Assembly (NCBI GenBank): GCA_019671005.1
Contig: CM033726.1
Location: forward strand, 25,554,440 to 25,618,439
Source of the DNA: Hibiscus mutabilis
Taxonomy: Eukaryota; Streptophyta; Magnoliopsida; Malvales; Malvaceae
Reading direction: 5' to 3'
Length of the DNA: 64,000 nt
Shown: positions 1 through 10,700 of the stretch, in pieces
How the letters are laid out: the number at the start of each line of letters is the position of its first letter
Position numbering within the stretch: position 1 is the stretch's first letter
Translations under genes and position numbers: made by a program
The notes under the pieces: model-generated
Databases searched by the model: none
What the model saw: the letters and a program-made list of their open reading frames with translations, nothing else
Told to the model about the DNA's origin: nothing

Positions 1-5
1 CCCTC

Positions 6-10
6 CTAAC
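6..10. repeat. Target-site duplication, left copy (CTAAC)
   Basis: This 5-bp duplication flanks the Athila insertion. It pairs with CTAAT at 5421-5425 and differs at one base. The unoccupied site in the chromovirus LTR near 11190 reads CCAAC. Confidence 0.8.
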
Positions 11-1040
11 TAACAAACGTCGTAATTGTCAAATAAATATTCTTTAATCTCAAATAAAATAAATAAATAATGTAGTAATAGAGAATAAGGGTCAATCCGC
101 TGGGACTAAGGAGCTTCTGATATCCAGAGGTTTTGATTCTGAGGTTATGAGAAAATAAAGTAAATGAGGGTTTGATCGAGAGAGCTATAAAATAAATGTA
201 GAGTAAAAGCGAGAATGATGGAAGTAAATTTCAAGAATTAAATCAATTTAATAAAATAGCCTCAGACTTCGCTTGACTCATTTCCAATCGATCATTGAAT
301 AAGATTTTTACTTCGGATAAATGCCGGTTACAAACTACAAGGCCCAACCCTTGTAACTTGTTTTTCTCTTCGGTAAACCGATAATCCAAAATCAATTTTT
401 GAATTTCAATTTTCTTGCTAGACTAACCACGACTATCGCCGTTAAAATAAAACAGTTTTTAAATCTGGAAAAACCTGCCTCGGACTATGTTGTCTCAATG
501 AGAATCGAATTCGATCTCAAATTCCCTTAGCGAATCCGTCGCTAAGTGTGTTCATAGGAAATCGAATATGCTACAAACCGATCCTTCCTCCCAACTATAA
601 ACCGAAACAACATTCAAACCAACGAGCTCTTTTTGGAATGAAGGTGTTAAGATTTTTAAAGGAAATGCCGATTGCAAATCCAAGTTTGTAGAAAATTGAG
701 AAATATATTCGAAGTTATAAAGTGCTTTTCGATTCTCACGATCGAAATTGAGTTGTTCTAAAGCCCTCGGCGTGTTGGAAAATTAACCGAGCATGATTAA
801 GGTAAAAATCGTACTCGACATTTTAAAAGGAAATAAATAAAAACTTGAAAATAAAACGTAAAGAAAGAAGAGAATTTTATAAAATTTAGAAAGCTAGAAC
901 AAACTAAGAATGAGAGATGACAGATGATTCTCTAGCTTACCCCAAAGGGGGTATTTATAGTATTCTAAAACCCAAAAAATAACCTAAAATGATAAAAGAT
1001 AATTCTTGATAATATTCAAATTAAATCCTAAAAACAAAGA
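11..1040 (-). repeat. 3' LTR of the Athila element, truncated
   Basis: It is colinear with 4095-5130 at high identity, with scattered substitutions and small indels. It begins TAACAAACG where the sister LTR has TGACAAGCG, so the terminal TG has mutated. The match ends near 1040, and the sequence then runs directly into RT codons. The outermost ~290 bp (sister 5131-5420) have been lost with the downstream half of the element. A - strand TATA-like motif (TATAAATACCCCC) lies at about 945-960. Confidence 0.9.
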
Positions 1041-1045
1041 TAATT

Positions 1046-1491
1046 TTATAAAGGCCGAATGGCATTCGTCAATAAGCGAAGGTGCCAAAAGGACATGTAA
1101 ATGTTGTTTTTTCCTAGTCCTCTGGTGCCACTAGGATCTGAAAGAAACCTGAAAAATCTATCAAGGCAACAATAATGAGATTTACCAGCTAATCTTTCTA
1201 TCATTTGATCTATAAAAGAAAGGGAAAATGGTCTTTTCGAGTTAGGGAGTTCAACTTCCTGTAATCGATGCAAACTCGCCATCCATTTTGCACTCGCATA
1301 GCTAGTTCACCACTTGAATTTTCGACCACCGTCACTCCAGTTTTCTTAGGAACCACATGGATCAGATTTACGCAATTACTGTCGGATATCAGATAAATGA
1401 CATCGGCATCAAGAAGCTTTTGTTTCTCCTTTTTCATGACTTCCATCATTGGTGGGTTTAACCGGCATTGACCTTCTCGCAATGGTTTCAC
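1046..1491 (-). pseudogene. Athila reverse transcriptase, N-terminal fragment
   Basis: Two overlapping - strand frames (1491 to 1210 and 1282 to 1046) carry the start of a Ty3/Gypsy RT. Visible are the segment ending VIYLISDS, the short motif VCIDYRKLN and then DHFPF, after which a frameshift moves to the other frame with SFIDQMIERLAG. The readable sequence stops after a degenerate form of the R-M-P-F-G-L motif, and LTR sequence follows at once. The catalytic YxDD box, RNase H and integrase are absent, so the polymerase is non-functional. The abrupt junction indicates a deletion between RT and the 3' LTR. Confidence 0.88.
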
Positions 1492-2502
1492 TCATTCAGC
1501 AATAGTCCATCCAATGGCCTCTTTATGTGCGCACAACACAGTCACCAAGTCATCTTCCTCTTCTTTTGACAACTTATTTGACATAATTACTGGTAAGGTT
1601 TCGTTTTCACCCAAAAACACATATTTCAAGTGTTCCGGCAATTGTTTCAAGTCAATTTGAGGTGCCTGCAATACGGAAGGCAAAAATTTAGAGTCTGAGG
1701 GTATATGGCGTGAATCACAATCAATTGAAACAATTTTCTCAAACTCCTTGATCTCTTCTTCAAAGTCCTTCAATTCCCTACATAGATCATCAACAAAGTC
1801 AGATTCTATAAATTCTTCAACGGCAGGCTCAATAATATCAATAAAATTAATACTAGCAACATTATTTGGATATAGCATTGCTTTGTAAACGTCAAACTTA
1901 ACAACCTCACCGTCGAACTCCATTGTAAAAATTCCACTTCTTACATCAATTTTTTTATTTTCTGTACTAAGGAAGGGACGGCCGAGAAGGATTTCTGAAG
2001 AAGTATTTGATCGGTCGTTTTCCATGTCGATGACATAAAAATCCGCCGAAAAAATAAGTTCATTTACCTTTACCAAGACGTTCTCGAGGAGTCCTTCTGG
2101 GTATATTATGGACCAGTCAGCCAGCTGTATCGTCACTTTCATATCCTTCAAAGGCTCAGCAGAAAGTAAGTTGTACAAGGCAAGAGGCATAACATTTATA
2201 CAAGTGCCTAAATCACACATGGCACGTTTAATCCCAATTTTACCTATTTTGCAAGGAATAGCAAACATACCTTGGTCCTTTAACTTTGGCGAAAGCTTTC
2301 ATTGGAAAAGGGCTGAGACATGTTCCCCCAAATTCACCTTCTCGATTCCGGTAAGTCTTCTTTTATTTATCCATAAATCTTTTAGGAACTTGGCATATCT
2401 GGGCACTTTTTGAATTACTTCAAGGAGTGGGATATTAATTTCCACCTTCCGAAATATATCTAAGATTTCCCTCTCTTCAGCTTGCTTATCTCTTTTTACC
2501 AA
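1492..2502 (-). pseudogene. Athila retroviral-type aspartic protease region
   Basis: The - strand frame 2268 to 1492 (258 codons) has the plant Athila protease core. CDLG near residues 18-21 supplies the catalytic aspartate in DLG form; then come PEGLLENVLVKV and, further on, ILLGRPFL, the flap and C-terminal strand. The upstream frame 2502 to 2299 (containing YAKFLKDLW) is in register and separated by one stop codon, so this is one damaged gene. In an active element the protease would cleave the Gag-Pol polyprotein inside the particle. The linker between protease and RT is acidic and unconserved. Confidence 0.85.
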
Positions 2503-2858
2503 TCTCGATAGAAAAGGGGTGGGACGGCGTAGGGAGAGAAAATAAAAGGTGAATCAGACATACCTTGTATGGTGGGCGATTGTGCTTTATCTTTCTTCTG
2601 GGCGCCTTTCTCCAAATTTTTTGATGTGACAACGGTACCACTTTAGAGAGTGATGGCGCTTACATTCTCTCTCGAATTTGGCTCTGTTTAAGAAGGTAAT
2701 TTTCCTTGGGACTCGAGTCATCCTACTGTCTGAGCTAGTTGGCTCATTTGTTTATCTAACTCTTGTAGATGGGCTTCAGTGCGATTCTAAAATTTCTCTT
2801 GAGATAGTGCCAACCGTTCAATGATAGACTCTAATTACAACTTTGGTTGTTGATATGG

Positions 2859-3842
2859 CTACTGTAGAGGCGACCTCGATTGATATGCTTGATTTGGCCT
2901 CTGGTTTTGCGCATAATTGAAGCTCGGATGATTTTTCCATCCTAGATTGTATATGTTTGCGTTAGGATTGTAAGGTCTTTGAAGAGGTCCTAAAAAATTC
3001 CCTACCGCATTTACTTGTGTAGAAGCATCTTCCTGTGGCATTAGACAATAATCAGTGGGATGGTCCAACATCGTACATATTCCGCAAAGTCTAGACTTAC
3101 CTTTTTTGTTTGCAATAAGGGATTGAACTATGTCAGCCAACTTGTCAATTTTATGTTCCAAAGAAACAGTACTTACCTCGTGAACTCATCGAGAGAGTTC
3201 ACTAGAAGGGCGAAATTGTTGAGAGTTGGCGGCCATAGTAGAAATTAAATTTCTAGCCACAGTTGGAGTCATGTTTACAAGTGCCCCTTCACTTGCTGCA
3301 TCGATCATCTTTATTTCCATAGGGAGTAGGCCTTCATAGAAGTATTGGAGAAGTTTTTGTTCTAACAGTCCGTGTTGTGGATAATTTGCGCATAATTTCT
3401 TGAATCTCTCCCAATAGTCATATAATGATTCGGCATCTTTTTGTCGAATTCCTAAGATGCTTCGCCTTAGTTCACTTGCTTTGGCTGTAGGGAAAAACCT
3501 GTCAAGAAAAAGTCGAGTCATATTAGTCTATATAGTAATTGAATTAGATGGTAAATCAAATAACCAATCCTTAGCCAAATCGGCTAAGGAAAAAGGGAAA
3601 GCGCGGATTTTAATTTGGTCTTCGGATACTCCATGTGGCTTTGTGCTTAAGCAAACCATATGAAATTCCGTGAGATGATTGTGCGGATTTTCATTGGGCA
3701 GACCATGAAAGGTCGGCAGGAGATGAATTAAACCTGTCTTTAGTGCGAATGGTGTCTCTCCATTCGAGAATGTGATGCACAACGGTTGTTGCTCCTGAGG
3801 TGCCACGGGAAGTTCTCGAATAGTTTGGTCTTCATCTCCCAT
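2859..3842 (-). pseudogene. Athila Gag (capsid and nucleocapsid) with nonsense mutations
   Basis: Reading on - from 3842, a capsid-like stretch (retrotransposon Gag domain, 3842-3186) is followed by a nucleocapsid with one CCHC knuckle, CGICTMLDHPTDYC, near 3080. The frame stays in register but is cut by a TAG near 3525 and a TGA near 3184. The flanking protein context suggests a former tryptophan codon and a former arginine codon, so both stops look like C-to-T or G-to-A changes. The C-terminal part is rich in N, Q and P, as is common in Athila Gag. Gag would form the virus-like particle and bind element RNA. Confidence 0.87.
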
Positions 3843-4073
3843 TGTAATATGTTCTATGTTGTCGTATTCGAAGTGTATTTTAGTGTCAGAAGGTACTTCT
3901 TGATCTAGTTTGGAATGTTGTTGTTGTTCTCGTTGTTGTTGTCTTCTTTCCCGAAACGTTTATACGTGTCATCTTCGAGCTAATGCTTCAATCTCCGATT
4001 CAAAATTTGCTAGTTCTCCTGGTTTCTTCCTATTCATAAATCAAAATAAACTATATCAGTAACTTTGTCGAAG

Positions 4074-4091
4074 TCCCCGACAACGGCGCCA
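4074..4091 (-). other. Primer-binding site, tRNA-Asp type
   Basis: On the - strand, three bases after the LTR end, the sequence reads TGGCGCCGTTGTCGGGGA. This is complementary to the 3' end of plant tRNA-Asp with one mismatch, and it is the typical Athila primer site. It sets the polarity and the LTR boundary at 4095. Confidence 0.9.
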
Positions 4092-4094
4092 ATT

Positions 4095-5420
4095 TGACAA
4101 GCGTCGTAATTGTCAAATAAATATTCCTTAATCTTAAATAAAATAAATAAATAACGTAGTAATAGAGAAGAAGGGTCGATCTGTAGAGACTAAGGAGCTT
4201 CTAATACCTAGAGGTTTTGATTCTGATGGTTACGAGAAAATAAAGTAAATGAGGGGGTTTGATCGAGAGAGCTAGAAAATAAATATAGAGTAAAAGCGAT
4301 AATGATGGAAGTAAATTTCAAGAATTAAATCAATTTAATAAAATAGCCTCAAGCTTCGCTTAACTCATTTCCAATTGATCATTGAATAAGATTTTTACTT
4401 CGGATAAATGCCGGTTACAGTCTACAAGGCCCAACCCATGCAACTTGTTTTTCTCTCCGGTAAACCGATAATCCAAAATTAATTTTTGAATTCCAGTTTT
4501 CTAGCTAGACTAACCACGACTATTTCCATTAGAACAAAATAGTTTTTAAATCTGGAAAGACCCGACTCAGACTATGTTGTCTCAATGAGAATCGAATCCG
4601 ATCTCAATTTCCCTTAGCGAATCTGTCTCTAAGTGTGTTCATAGGAAGTCGAATATGCTACAAGTCGATCCTTCCTCCCAACTATAAATCGAAACAACAT
4701 TCAAACCAATGAACTCTTTTTGAAATGAAGGTGTTAAGATTTTTAAAGGAAATACCGATTGCAAATCCAAGTTTGCAGAAAATTGAGAAATATATTCGAA
4801 GTTTAAAGTGCTTTTCGATTCTCACGATCGGAATTGAGTTGTTGCTAAAGCCCTCGGCTTGTTGGAAAATTAGCCGAGCATGATTATGGTAAAAATCATA
4901 CTCGACATTTTAAAAGGAAATAAATAGAAACTTAAAAATAAAAACATAAAGAAAGAAGAGAATTTTATAAAATTTAGAAAGCTAGAACAAACTAAGAATG
5001 GGAGATGAGAGATGAATCTCTAGCTTACCCCAAAGGGGGTATTTATAGTATTCTAAAACCCTAAAAATAACCTAAAATGATAAAAGATAATTCTTGATAA
5101 TATTCAAATTAAATCCTAAAAACAAATGTAATTTCTAATTTGAATTTTGAATGCAGCTTATCCGCTCAGCCATCCACGCTGACTGAATCTTCTAGAAGTC
5201 GTTGACTGGATGTCACGTCAGACTCTTCATGCCCAGATTCATGCCCACTAGTCTAGCCTTGATTCCAGAAAATAGAACTGCAAAATGTTGTCTTTTAAGT
5301 GCAATTTCCAGAGTTGTAGTCCTGCATAGAAAATGCATAAAAACACCTAAATCAGCAACATGAACTAATCATTAAAGGCATAATTAAAGATAAAATGGTA
5401 GCCAAATAAACTACTTATCA
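4095..5420 (-). repeat. 5' LTR of the Athila element (about 1.33 kb)
   Basis: It runs from TGACAAGCG to CTACTTATCA on the + strand, so on its own strand it starts TG and ends CA. The inner part matches 11-1040. The outer ~290 bp exist only here. A - strand TATAAATACCCCC motif near 5036-5048 is a likely TATA box for element transcription. The primer-binding site adjoins on the left. Confidence 0.92.
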
Positions 5421-5425
5421 CTAAT
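5421..5425. repeat. Target-site duplication, right copy (CTAAT)
   Basis: This pairs with 6-10. The chromovirus LTR resumes immediately after it with the sequence seen from about 11196 onward in the sister LTR. Confidence 0.8.
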
Positions 5426-5799
5426 AATATGGTAACACATTTCACTCTTCCATTGTAGTGAAAGAGGTGGGAGAACCTTCCAAGGCTTTTGGGAAAGACA
5501 AGGCTTTAAGGCTTGGTGAGAACTTCATTCCAACCTTCAAACTCGAGGTTAGTATGCTTCTAACTTCTGAGTGTTCATGTGCATCATCATTTTGGTATGT
5601 TACTTGAAAAATATTATGTTTGGTTAAGGTTAGAGCTTGGGTGGTCATCCATGGTAAAACTTTAATTTGATGTTGTTTGGGGGTAAAATTGATAGAAACA
5701 CATATAATCAACTCCCTATAATAGGTAGGAATACTATGGGACTCAATGGTTGGGGACAAGGGGAAAATAGGAGTTTTTCGAGCTTTAGAGTTTGAAATC

Positions 5800-6145
5800 T
5801 AGGCTATCAATACGGGCTATGCTGGTATCGGTACGCTTTCTTGGAAGTTAGTTAAATCTGACATTTTTCAATAGGGGTATCAGTACGGCTAGAGGCGTAC
5901 TGATACCATTGTTCTATTGCGAATTCCGGTAGCCAAATTAGGTATCGGTACACCATGGGGTGTATCAGTACGAAGTTTCAGTACACAAGGTATATGCACC
6001 AATTCTTGGTGTCGGGCGTATTGGTACGGGGGTTGGTCTGGGTTCTTTCGAACCTAAGTTGGGTATCGATACTCGAAGAAGGGTATCGGTACCTAAAGAG
6101 GGGTACCGATGCCCATAAAGGTGTATCAGTGCGACTGGAGCAATA
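5800..6145. repeat. Dispersed GGTATCGGTAC-type motif cluster in the LTR
   Basis: Variants of TATCGGTAC and its near-complement GTACCGATAC recur at irregular 15-60 bp spacing (for example near 5805, 5875, 5942, 6065, 6085 and 6100). The same cluster is in the sister LTR at 11575-11910, and a weaker form lies in the chromovirus LTR fragment near 57880-57960. The motif is close to self-complementary, so copies can pair in either orientation. Confidence 0.65.
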
Positions 6146-6439
6146 TACCCAAGAATTTATGTGTTGAGTTTGGGGGCTCCATAATTCGAGGATAAGGTCT
6201 TAATGGGTCTCTTATAAGATAAAACGAATAGTAAAACTAAGAAATTATGTTTCTAACTACATGTGTGAATTAAATGGTCAATAATATGATAAAATAAAAA
6301 GGGAATTGCTTGTGTTAGCCAACCTTAGGGATCCTTGGTGGATCATGTGTGGTTGTGTCATGTATGGACACTTGTTTGGTTATGTGTCTTTGTTTGGTGG
6401 GATCCAAATACCAGTAAGTGAGTGTTGCAACACAAGAAT

Positions 6440-6612
6440 CTCACCTGATGTGAGATTCTGAGTGATGAATTGAAGACCATTTGATGTGAGATTCTAAGTG
6501 ATGATATCTGCTCAATGAGAGATTTTGAGCCACCCACTCGATGTAAAATTTCGAGTAAAGACTCGATGTGAGATTTTGAGTATTGAGGCTTGATGTGAGA
6601 TTTCGTGCATGG
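6440..6612. repeat. Minisatellite based on CGATGTGAGATTTTGAG
   Basis: About six imperfect copies of (T)CGATGTGAGATT(T/C)(T/C)GAGT are separated by 5-20 bp fillers. The sister LTR at 12210-12350 has the same array with a different number and order of copies, so the array has changed since the two LTRs diverged. Confidence 0.7.
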
Positions 6613-6911
6613 GTGTACGTCCCAGTGTTGGGTGACATTGGGCCTCACCTCTGGTTTGTTTGATTGATATGCTTGTGATATTTGAGTTGTTGCATCATGC
6701 TAGCATGTGTTTTAGGCGGTTATGGTAGCGCCATTACTTTATCTTACCTTGATATCATATTATCTAGCATGCTCTTAATCATGATTCACTTGAAGCATGG
6801 TCGAGTGGTTGTGTATCCACTAAGCTTTGATAGCTCATCGTTCGAAATTTTTGTTTTTGTTTGTAGGTAAGTAGGTCGTTCACGTGTCGCGAAGCACATT
6901 GAAGCAAAGAA

Positions 6912-7350
6912 GGAATAGGGGTCAATAGAATCAGGGGAGAGGGACTTTAAATCAGAACTCAAGGTTAAACTGTAGATCTGAGTCTGCCAGCCGTAGTAGG
7001 CCTTTATCATTTTTTTCCATGATAAGTCTAGAAAGTTCTCAAAGGAGTATGGACTTACAAGCTTGTAATCAGTGTGGACGTAGGCACTATGGTGAGTGTT
7101 AGGGTACAGACCGGGCTTGATTTGAGTGTGGATCACAGGACCACCTTGTGAAGGATTGCCTTGCAGTTACCACTACTGTTCCAGTTTAGGCACCTAGGAT
7201 CTTTTATCTGGCTCAAAAGAGCAAAAGCTTCCATAGAGGAGGGGCGAGTCAGGCAACCGGCCATCAAAGTAGGGGGCACGTTCAAGTTCACTGCTAGGGC
7301 ATTTGTGAGACAATACGCAATCAGAGCCCAGGAGGATTGTGAACCCATAG
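6912..7350 (+). pseudogene. Chromovirus Gag C-terminal remnant with zinc knuckles
   Basis: The readable + strand remnant contains the knuckle CNQCGRRHYGEC (codons 7063-7099). A second, damaged knuckle ends CGSQDHLVKDC (to 7159); its first cysteine position is now a TGA stop. Several other stops interrupt the frame. The capsid part is missing because the left side joins directly to LTR sequence. In an intact element this region would be the RNA-binding nucleocapsid. Confidence 0.75.
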
Positions 7351-7800
7351 ATGTGATCTCAGGTATATTCTCCTTGTTTTCTGTTTCTATAGTTGCATTA
7401 GTAGATTCGGGATCTACCCACTTTTACATCTGTAGTGGGATATCTTAACAATGGGGTATATTGGCCAAAGATCTAGAGATAGAAGTTTGTGTAACTAGCT
7501 TGTTAAGGTTAGATGTGATAGTAGATAAGATGTATTAGAGGTGATCGATTGAAGTTTAAGGTTCAATATTCCCATCGGATTTGATGGTTTTTCCATTCTA
7601 AGAGTTTGACGTAATCCTAGGTATGGATTGGCTTTTTGAACACGATGCTAGTTTGGGTTGTAGGACCAAGAGTTTAAAGCTCCGTGTTGCCGATAGGTAT
7701 AAGTTAGTTGTTGGGGGAGAAAGACACCCTTGCATTCCCAATGTGGTGTCAACTTTGGTGGCACAAAGGTTAATCTAACAAGGTTGTAAAGCCTTTTTAG
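7351..7800 (+). pseudogene. Chromovirus aspartic protease remnant
   Basis: The motif ALVDSGSTH lies at about 7395-7418, with catalytic D at codon 7404. DSGSTH is the usual active-site form in Del/Tekay proteases. A downstream FDVILGMDWL segment near 7607-7637 is the second conserved block. A stop after the active site and at least one frameshift in between break the gene. Confidence 0.8.
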
Positions 7801-7808
7801 CTCATGTA

Positions 7809-8730
7809 GTGGATACAAGAGTTAGGGGTCCAATGCTTGAGAGTTTTAGGATGGTTTGTGAGTTTACAGATGTATTTTTTAAGGAGTTACCTGAATTACA
7901 CATTGATCGTGAGCTTGAGTTTTGGATTGAGGTAATACCCAGTACGGCACCGGTATCCATCACACCATACCAAATGTCACCAAAAGAAATGAGAGAGTTG
8001 AAGAAGCAAATTCAAGAATTGTTGGAGAGATGATTCATTCAATCAATCATCTAACCTTGGGGTGCTCCAATTTTGTTTGTTAAAAAGAATGATGAGTCGA
8101 TGAGGATGTATATTGACTATCATCGGCTTAATAAGCTAACGGTGAAGAATCTTTACCTCCTCTTGAGAATTGATGATTTGTTTGACCAGTTCCGAGGTGC
8201 TCTGGTATTTTATAAGATAGACTTAAGGTCAGGCTATTATCAGTTGAAGGTGGTAGAAGAAGATGTTCAAAAAACTACTTTCAAGATACGGTACAGACAT
8301 TGCAAGTTCTTGGTGATACCTTTTGGGCTTACCAATAACCAGAAGTATTTATGGATTTGATGAATAGAATCTTCCAGCCTTATTTGGATCAGTTTGTTGT
8401 GGTCTTCATCAATGATATTTTGGTGTATTCGCACTCTGAGGAGGAGCAAGATTATCATCTATGTGTAGTTCTTCAGACGTTAAGGGATAGACGTCTCTAT
8501 GCTAAGTTCAGTAAATGCAAGTTTTAGCTTTCGAAGGTAGCATTTTTGGGTTACTTCGTTGCTGTAGATGGAATCCACGTTGACCCTCAAAAGATTTAGG
8601 TTGTAGTGGAATAGAAACCACCGTAGCTTCATTGGACTTGTGGGATATTATCAACAGTTTGTTAAAGGTTTCTCAATCATAGCAGCACTGCTGACCAAGT
8701 TGCTACAAAAACGAGTTCTATTTGTATAGA
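7809..8730 (+). pseudogene. Chromovirus reverse transcriptase remnant
   Basis: Frames 7809-8033 and 8073-8360 and the following sequence cover the RT: PYQMSPKEMRELKKQ, then IDYHRLNKLTVKN, then KIDLRSGYYQL. The catalytic box near 8405-8428 reads F-I-N-D-I-L-V-Y-S instead of the usual x-D-D: the first catalytic aspartate is asparagine, a G-to-A change at 8411. Stops at 8031, near 8360 and further on also disable it. Confidence 0.85.
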
Positions 8731-9260
8731 ATAAGAGGAGACAACAATGCTTTGAGCAGTTAAAGGCCTATCTCACGGAGGCTCTAGTTTTGACACAACC
8801 CAAGTCGTGGAAGGACTATGTTGTGTTTAGTGACGCATCATTGAATGGGCTTGGTTGTGTACTCATGCAATAGGGTAAAGTGGTTGCTTACTCATCGAGA
8901 AAACTTAAGCCCATGAAAGAAATTACCCTGCCCATGATTTGGAGCTCCCTGCAGTCATCTTTGCGTTAAATATTTGGAGGCACTATCTCTATGGAGAGAA
9001 TTGTTACATCTACACTAACCACAAGAGTTTAAAGTACCTGCTTACCCAGGAGAGGTTAAATTTGATACAGTGTCGTTGGATTGAGTTGTTAAAAGATTAT
9101 AATTGCATCATTGAGTACCATCCGAGCAAGGCAAATGTGGTGGAGGATGCCTTGAGCCATAAATTTATGTCTGATTTAAGTGCTATGTTTGCTCACTTGA
9201 GGATGACCGAGGATGGTGGACTCTTAGCCGAGCTTCAGGTTGAACCTACATTAGTATAGG
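8731..9260 (+). pseudogene. Chromovirus RNase H remnant
   Basis: It starts after the RT connection region. VFSDASLNGLGCVLMQ near 8825-8870 holds the first RNase H aspartate. The frame 8939-9259 continues with ELPAVIFALNIWRHYLYG, YTNHKSLKYLL and EYHPSKANVVEDALSH, the classical C-terminal blocks of Ty3/Gypsy RNase H (the aspartate usual in the YTDHKSL block is asparagine here). The domain would degrade the RNA strand of the RNA:DNA hybrid. Stops around 8870 and 9260 interrupt it. Confidence 0.83.
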
Positions 9261-9331
9261 AGATAAAGAAGACTCAAGTGTTGGATGAAGACTTGGTAGC
9301 ACTATTTGTGGCAGTTTATTGAGGCGAGGTT

Positions 9332-10300
9332 TTGAACTTTGAGGTACGAGATAGTGGGTACTTGTACTTTAAAAGTCGACTGTGCATTCCAGCTTTGGAG
9401 GATTTGAGAGATTGCATCTTAAGGGAAGCACACAGTAGTCTTTTCACCGTACATCTAGGGAGCAACAAGATGTACCAAGACCTTCGTCTTTTTTATTGGT
9501 GGCCATGTATGAAAAGAAATGTCTCCAAGTTTGTGACAAGGTGTTTAGGTTGTCAACAGGTTAAGACGAAACATCAAGTTTCATCGGGTTTGCTTCAATC
9601 AATTCAAATTCCGCAATGGAAGTAAGATTGGGTCACCATGGATTTTGTTACCGGTTTGTCGATGACACAAATGAAGCATGATGCTAAATGGGTGATAGTG
9701 GATCGTTTGACCAATTCTGCTCATTTCTTAACAGTGAGCATGGATTTCACCCTAGAAAGATTGGCTCAGTTTTACATCAAAGAGATAGCGAGGTTGCACG
9801 GGGTGCTATCATCGATCATATCAGATAGGGACCTACGTTTCACAGCAAGGTTATGGAAAAAGATTCATAATGCCTTGGATACCAAGTTGCACTTCAACAC
9901 AGCTTTTCACCCTCAGACCGATGGTCAGTCTGAACAAGTTATTCAAATTCTATAAAATATGCTCTGGTGTTGTATTGTGGATTTTAAGGAAAGTTGGGAG
10001 GAACAGCTATCTCTTGTTGAGTTTTCTTACAACAACAACTACCAATCAAGCATCAAGATAGCTCCTTTTAAGGCTTTATATGGGCGTAAATATAGGACAT
10101 CTCTGTGTTAGACCAAGCTTAATGAGAGGAGGATTGTATGATCTGATTTAGTAAGACAAACTGAATAGAAGGTTTAGATTATCAGGAAGATGTTGCAAGC
10201 AGTCTTTGATCGTCAAAAAGCTTATGCGAATCAAAAATGCAAACATATCGAGTATGAGGTTGGAAAAAAGTGTTCCTAAAAGTGTCACCATGGAGAGGGA
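9332..10300 (+). pseudogene. Chromovirus integrase remnant
   Basis: Frame 9332-9625 has the zinc-binding HHCC region (HSSLFTVHLGSNKMYQDL to CLGCQQVKTKH). Frame 9638-9955 has the catalytic core: D in VIVDRLTNSAHFL, D in ISDRDLRF, and E in HPQTDGQSEQ 36 residues later, so the DD35E triad is still encoded. A TAA at about 9625 separates the two, and a stop at 9955 and frameshifts damage the rest. Confidence 0.87.
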
Positions 10301-10645
10301 TAATCTATTTTGGACGGAAGGGCAAGTTGAGCCTGAGGTATATTGGACCTTATGAGGTGCTCAAAAGAGTTGAGTTAGTAGCTTATCGGCTAGCTTTGCC
10401 TCTAGATTTGGCACGCATCCATGATGTTTTCCATATGTCTATGTTGAGACGCTACCGTTTCGACCCTTCGCATGTTATACCGCTTGAGGATATTGAAGTT
10501 AACAAAGAGTCAGTGAGAGTGCTTGATAGAGGAGTCAAAGAGCTTCATAACCAGTGTATACCTATCCTAAAGATGCTATGAAGGAACCACAGAGTCGAGG
10601 AGGCTACGTGGAAGGTTGAGGCCGATATGAAATAACTATATTCGC
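10301..10645 (+). pseudogene. Integrase C-terminus with chromodomain-like tail
   Basis: The + strand frame 10270-10581 carries the GPY/F-type module (KLSLRYIGPYEVLKRV, YRLALP, VFHMSMLRRY). It is followed by the tail ESVRVLDRGVKELHNQ, then after a stop at 10579 RNHRVEEATWKVEADM. This E-x-A-T-W tail is the chromodomain-type C-terminus of Del/Tekay elements, thought to guide integration to heterochromatin. It is the main ground for calling this a chromovirus. Confidence 0.85.
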
Positions 10646-10700
10646 ATTTGTTTCTATCAGGTAAAATTTAAGGACAAAATTTTCTTTAAGGAGTGGAGAG

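Larger units (their letters stand above)
11..5420 (-). mobile_element. Athila-type LTR retrotransposon, internally deleted, inserted in the chromovirus LTR
   Basis: On the - strand the order is 5' LTR (4095-5420), tRNA-Asp-type primer-binding site, gag, protease and the first part of RT. The frame then ends abruptly and joins a truncated 3' LTR (11-1040). The rest of RT, RNase H, integrase, the polypurine tract and about 290 bp of the 3' LTR are missing. Flanking 5-mers CTAAC (6-10) and CTAAT (5421-5425) are a slightly decayed target duplication. The uninterrupted site is visible in the other chromovirus LTR near 11180-11200, where the same sequence reads through without the element. This fixes both boundaries. 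The element cannot move on its own. Confidence 0.92.
5426..6911 (+). repeat. Left LTR of the chromovirus, broken at both sides
   Basis: It is colinear with 11196-12650 of the complete LTR. It starts after the Athila insertion, and the last shared stretch is AAGCAAAGAA near 6902-6911. Beyond that the complete LTR continues with its 3' end, whereas here the sequence jumps into the end of gag, so the LTR 3' end, primer-binding site and most of gag are deleted. It carries two internal repeat regions, listed separately. Confidence 0.87.

Noticed and set aside
5442..5759. Similar - strand frames at 5442-5759 and 11212-11541
   Set aside because: They are matching stretches of two LTR copies without any known domain.
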